DNA of 64,000 nt, from positions 44,573 to 108,572 of the forward strand of contig NZ_SSBI01000024.1 of NCBI RefSeq assembly GCF_004795015.1. Reading direction: 5' to 3'. The position numbers and the translations under genes are program-made. This DNA comes from Streptomyces sp. A1277 (GTDB lineage: Bacteria; Actinomycetota; Actinomycetes; Streptomycetales; Streptomycetaceae). A model generated the notes under the pieces. The model was not told the origin of the DNA. It made no database searches and saw only the letters and a program-made list of their open reading frames with translations. Below, in pieces: positions 60,853 through 64,000 of the stretch (positions are counted from its first letter, which is position 1; every line of letters begins with the position of its first letter).

Positions 60853-60954
60853 GAAGTGGATTCCTCCACAGAAGAGCGGGCCTCGCTGGTTCACGACCCC
60901 GAAACCATGGCAGGCTCTGCTCATTGCGAGCCTGAAGCCGAGGAGAGTGAATCC

Positions 60955-61983
60955 TTGCGGTCCGACGCCAACATCGCGGGACCGATGACCGATCCGGTCC
61001 CCGGTCCCCGAACCGAATCGGCGGGGGACGGTGTTTCACGTGAAACACCGCCGCCGATGGACGACACACCCATCGGGCGCGCGGCCCAGCTGGCGGTGGA
61101 GGCCCTCGGCCGAGCCGGCGAGGGGCTGCCGCGACCTGAGCAGACACGCGTCATGGTGGTGGCCAACCAGAAGGGCGGGGTGGGGAAGACCACCTCGACG
61201 GTCAACCTTGCCGCGTCGCTGGCACTTCACGGTGCGCGGGTCCTGGTGGTCGATCTCGACCCGCAGGGCAACGCCTCCACGGCTCTCGGCATCGATCACC
61301 ACGCCGAAGTTCCCTCGATCTATGACGTCCTGGTGGAGAGCAAACCGCTCTCCGACGTGGTTCAGCCCGTCCCGGACGTCGAAGGTCTCTTCTGCGCCCC
61401 GGCCACCATCGATCTCGCCGGTGCGGAGATCGAGCTGGTGTCGCTGGTGGCGCGGGAGAGTCGACTCCAGCGGGCCATCCAGGCGTATGAGCAGCCGCTG
61501 GATTACATCCTGATCGACTGCCCGCCCTCGCTGGGCCTGCTGACGGTCAACGCATTGGTGGCCGGTGCGGAGGTGCTGATCCCCATTCAGTGCGAGTACT
61601 ACGCGCTGGAGGGGCTGGGGCAGCTGCTGCGGAACGTCGACCTGGTCCGCGGCCACCTGAATCCCGATCTCCATGTGTCCACGATCCTGCTCACCATGTA
61701 CGACGGCCGGACGAGGCTGGCGTCGCAGGTCGCGGAGGAGGTGCGCAGCCACTTCGGCAAGGAGGTGCTGCGGACCAGCATTCCTCGTTCGGTCCGTATC
61801 TCCGAGGCACCGAGCTACGGGCAGACCGTGCTCACCTATGACCCGGGTTCCAGCGGGTCGCTCTCGTACCTCGAAGCGGCCCGGGAGATCGCGCTGCGGG
61901 GCGTCGGGGTGCAGTACGAGGGCCAGCACGCCCACACGGGCGGTTCGATCAGTCAGCAGAGCAATCCGGAGGGGATCCAGTGA
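60955..61983 (+). CDS. parA: Chromosome-partitioning ATPase ParA
   Basis: A 342-aa Walker-type ATPase moving oriC regions, in Streptomyces also anchored to the polarisome during sporulation. The deviant Walker A is KGGVGKTT (73-80), with Asp in VVDLDPQGNAS and YILIDCPPSLG. I chose TTG at 60955 because GAGGAG precedes it by eight or nine bases; ATGs at 60985 and 61057 lack such a site, and the longest ORF (from GTG at 60745) begins inside parS. It overlaps parB by GTGA. Confidence 0.93.
   Translation: MRSDANIAGPMTDPVPGPRTESAGDGVSRETPPPMDDTPIGRAAQLAVEALGRAGEGLPRPEQTRVMVVANQKGGVGKTTSTVNLAASLALHGARVLVVDLDPQGNASTALGIDHHAEVPSIYDVLVESKPLSDVVQPVPDVEGLFCAPATIDLAGAEIELVSLVARESRLQRAIQAYEQPLDYILIDCPPSLGLLTVNALVAGAEVLIPIQCEYYALEGLGQLLRNVDLVRGHLNPDLHVSTILLTMYDGRTRLASQVAEEVRSHFGKEVLRTSIPRSVRISEAPSYGQTVLTYDPGSSGSLSYLEAAREIALRGVGVQYEGQHAHTGGSISQQSNPEGIQ
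61032..61047. repeat. parS site inside the 5' part of parA
   Basis: TGTTTCACGTGAAACA, a perfect 16-bp palindrome and the full consensus parS, inside codons 26-31 of parA. It encodes part of VSRETPP in the disordered N-terminal segment. Confidence 0.95.
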
Positions 61984-63068
61984 GTGAGCGTCGTCGAGGG
62001 TTGGGGCGAGGGCTCGGTGCCCTGATCCCAGCCGCTCCGCAGGAGAAGCAGCTGCCGTCCGGCGGGGCGGGGTCCTCCTCGTCCGTCCTTACCTCGGAGC
62101 GGGGTGTGGCTGCCGCGAAGGTGACGACGCTCGGGTCCGCTCCCGTGGTGCCGGAGCCGAGCGGTCCCGTGTCGGTGCCGGAGCCGGCGGTCTCGGGTGA
62201 CGTGGCCGGTGCGTACTTCGCCGAGGTGCCGCTCGACTCCATCACGCCGAACCCGCGTCAGCCGCGTGAGGTCTTCGACGAGGACGCGCTGTCGGAGCTG
62301 GTCACCTCCATCAAGGAGGTCGGTCTTCTTCAGCCCGTCGTGGTGCGGATGACGGGGACCGATCGCTTCGAGCTCATCATGGGCGAGCGTCGCTGGAGGG
62401 CCTGCCGGGAAGCGGGTCTGGAGCGGATCCCGGCCATCGTCCGCGCCACCGACGACGAGAAGCTTCTCTTGGACGCTCTCCTGGAGAACCTTCACCGGGC
62501 GCAGCTGAACCCGTTGGAAGAGGCTGCCGCCTACGACCAGCTGCTCAAGGACTTCAAGTGCACGCATGACCAGCTGGCCGACCGGATCGGGCGTTCGCGG
62601 CCCCAGGTCTCCAATACCCTGCGTCTGCTGCGGCTGTCGCCGCCGGTGCAGCGCAGGGTGGCGGCCGGGGTGCTGTCGGCGGGCCATGCGCGGGCACTGC
62701 TGTCGGTGGACGACTCAGAGGAGCAGGACAAGCTGGCCCACCGCATCGTCGCCGAAGGGCTCTCGGTGCGCGCGGTGGAGGAGATCGTCACGCTCATGGG
62801 CTCCTCCCGGCCCACCAGCGCCACAAAGTCCAAGGGGCCGCGGGCGGGGGGCCGGTTGTCGCCGGCGCTGAGCGATCTGGCATCCAGGCTGTCCGACCGG
62901 TTCGAGACCCGGGTGAAGGTCGACCTCGGGCAGAAGAAGGGCAAGATCGTCGTCGAGTTCGCCTCTATGGAGGACCTGGACCGCATTCTTGGCAGCCTCG
63001 CCCCGGGCGAGGGCCGGGTGCTGGACCGCGCTCCGTCCGAGGAACCGTCCGAGGACGACGAGAGCTGA
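61980..63068 (+). CDS. parB: Chromosome-partitioning protein ParB
   Basis: A 362-aa CTP-dependent clamp that loads on parS and spreads. The order is N-terminal ParA-interacting RRGLGRGLGALIP, the ParB/Srx nucleotide fold (NPRQPREVFDEDAL; GERRWRACREAGL), the HTH (HDQLADRIGRSRPQVSNTLRLL), then a C-terminal dimerisation domain. It ends in an acidic tail. GTG overlaps the parA stop (GTGA). It is cotranscribed with parA. Confidence 0.97.
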   Translation: MSERRRGLGRGLGALIPAAPQEKQLPSGGAGSSSSVLTSERGVAAAKVTTLGSAPVVPEPSGPVSVPEPAVSGDVAGAYFAEVPLDSITPNPRQPREVFDEDALSELVTSIKEVGLLQPVVVRMTGTDRFELIMGERRWRACREAGLERIPAIVRATDDEKLLLDALLENLHRAQLNPLEEAAAYDQLLKDFKCTHDQLADRIGRSRPQVSNTLRLLRLSPPVQRRVAAGVLSAGHARALLSVDDSEEQDKLAHRIVAEGLSVRAVEEIVTLMGSSRPTSATKSKGPRAGGRLSPALSDLASRLSDRFETRVKVDLGQKKGKIVVEFASMEDLDRILGSLAPGEGRVLDRAPSEEPSEDDES

Positions 63069-63089
63069 CGCGCCCCGAGCGAGCGAGGA

Positions 63090-63130
63090 GGGCGGGCTGT
63101 TTCCGGTGAGTCCCGGAACACAGCCCGCCC
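63090..63130 (+). terminator. Terminator after parB
   Basis: GGGCGGGCTGT-TTCCGG pairs with CCGGAA-C-ACAGCCCGCCC, one bulged base, followed by TTTGCTTTCT. Confidence 0.8.
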
Positions 63131-63236
63131 TTTGCTTTCTCGCGGTGTCCGCTTGATTCGGTGGTGGATACGATGCGTTCTGGCAGGGCATTTCCGTCCA
63201 AGACGCAGTGGGCGAAAGAAGTGAGGAACAGCCTTC

Positions 63237-63854
63237 ATGGGGCGTCGGCTCGTACCGCTCACGCTGGACAATCTTCCCGACCTACCCCGGCGGTGCCGCT
63301 CCTGTGTGTTCTGGGAGCTCGATCCGGTCAGCGGGGAGGCCGCGGTCAAGAGTGGAAGGGCTGAGCCGGAGAAGGAAGCCTGGATCTCCGCAGTGCTGCT
63401 GGAGTGGGGCTCCTGTGGGCGTGTGGTCTACGTCGATGACGTGCCGGCCGGCTTTGTGCTCTACGCACCGCCCGCCTACGTTCCACGGTCGACTGCCTTT
63501 CCGACGAGCCCCGCATCCCCCGACGCGGTCCAGCTGATGACCGGGTTGATCATGCCGGGCTTTCAGGGCCAGGGGCTGGGCAGGGTCATGGTGCAGACCG
63601 TTGCCAAGGATCTGATCAGCCGGGGCTTCAAGGCGATCGAAGCCTTCGGGGACGCCCGGTGGAAGGAACCGGCCTGCGTGCTACCGGCCGACCACCTTCT
63701 GTCGGTGGGGTTCAAGACGGTGCGGCCGCACCCGGTGCACCCGCGGCTGCGGCTGGAGCTGCGCTCGACGCTCTCCTGGAAGGAGGACGTCGAGATGGCC
63801 CTGGACCGGCTGCTGGGTGCCGTGCAGAAGGAGCCTGCGCTGCGGCCGCTATAA
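63237..63854 (+). CDS. GNAT-family N-acetyltransferase
   Basis: A 205-aa protein with the GNAT acetyl-CoA-binding loop GFQGQGLGRVMVQTVAKDL (about 108-126). The N-terminus has a CRSCVFWE motif typical of this Streptomyces gene next to parB. ATG with GAGGAA upstream. The acceptor substrate is unknown; conservation next to parAB/trxA is positional rather than functional proof. Confidence 0.85.
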   Translation: MGRRLVPLTLDNLPDLPRRCRSCVFWELDPVSGEAAVKSGRAEPEKEAWISAVLLEWGSCGRVVYVDDVPAGFVLYAPPAYVPRSTAFPTSPASPDAVQLMTGLIMPGFQGQGLGRVMVQTVAKDLISRGFKAIEAFGDARWKEPACVLPADHLLSVGFKTVRPHPVHPRLRLELRSTLSWKEDVEMALDRLLGAVQKEPALRPL

Positions 63855-63900
63855 GGCCCCCGTCCTCTCCAGAACGTGAAACAGCGGCGCTGCGTCTGCC

Positions 63901-64000
63901 CTACTCGGCGATGAAGCCCGCAAGGTCGCGGAGGATCGCGGCCTTCGGCTTGGCGCCCACGATGGTCTTGGCGACCTCGCCGCCCTGGTAGACGTTCAGC
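63901..64000 (-). CDS. trxA: Thioredoxin, C-terminal end only
   Basis: The last 32 residues and TAG stop of a thioredoxin: VYQGGEVAKTIVGAKPKAAI then LRDLAGFIAE. The redox CGPC motif and the rest of the gene lie beyond the window. It converges with the acetyltransferase gene. The identification fits the conserved neighbourhood after parB in Streptomyces. Confidence 0.85.
   Translation of the reverse strand, partial: LNVYQGGEVAKTIVGAKPKAAILRDLAGFIAE

Noticed and set aside
60745..60954. Extended ParA start at the GTG at 60745
   Set aside because: That GTG begins inside the parS palindrome, has no ribosome-binding site, and would add 70 residues not expected for ParA.
63880..63895. Possible fourth parS near the trxA end (AGAACGTGAAACA)
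   Set aside because: Only the right half matches; the left half has too many changes for a ParB site.

Overview
The window is Streptomyces chromosome around the replication origin. The evidence is very high GC, frequent GTG/TTG starts and ATGA/GTGA overlaps, a ~1 kb oriC between dnaA and dnaN, a DnaA with a long Gln/Pro-rich domain II, parS sites next to parAB, crgA, and a pair of class E sortases beside pknB. Gene order matches the core region I know from S. coelicolor; no search was run.

Layout. 1-3.9 kb: branched-chain 2-oxo acid dehydrogenase genes (E2 cut by the window edge, E1 beta, E1 alpha) facing an Lrp/AsnC regulator. 3.9-14.8 kb: a phenylacetate block with a TetR regulator, paaN and paaABCDE, split by an RNA methyltransferase/HTTM/DUF5819 operon and followed by an acyl-CoA dehydrogenase. 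15-20 kb: rhodanese, J-domain-like protein, DUF2252 protein, and an ABC-2-like membrane protein facing a MarR regulator, then a parS site and tRNA-Leu. 20.7-28.9 kb: the cell-wall growth and phospho-signalling operon fhaA-fhaB-pstP-rodA-pbpA-pknB. 29-33.5 kb: an opposing operon with three class E-type sortases, pabA, a small membrane protein and a DUF881 protein. 33.6-39.2 kb: crgA, a non-oriC DnaA-box cluster, rhomboid protease, cyclophilin, DUF5324 protein, tRNA-Ala, an HTH protein and a second Ser/Thr kinase. 39.3-42.6 kb: two paralogous membrane-anchored surface proteins, one with a VWA domain. 42.7-57 kb: DLW-39 protein, small exported protein, tRNA-Ile, DUF3566, gyrA, gyrB, DUF721, recF, gnd, dnaN, oriC, dnaA. 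57-64 kb: rpmH, rnpA, yidD, yidC, jag, rsmG, parA, parB, an acetyltransferase and the 3' end of trxA.

How the parts fit. oriC, DnaA, DnaN, gyrase, RecF and ParAB/parS form the replication and segregation core. The PknB operon with CrgA and the sortases links growth control and surface maturation. The Bkd and Paa genes feed acyl-CoA metabolism. One 18-bp sequence stands in front of both paaN and paaA, and a close variant stands in front of the bkd genes, suggesting one regulon. The strongest non-gene signals are that operator set, DnaA boxes scattered in promoters far from oriC, a 22-bp near-palindrome upstream of the DLW-39 gene, a 12-copy heptamer array on the paaE stop codon, and a HTTM/DUF5819 pair resembling SdpB/SdpA. 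No mobile element, CRISPR array or clearly novel defence system was seen.
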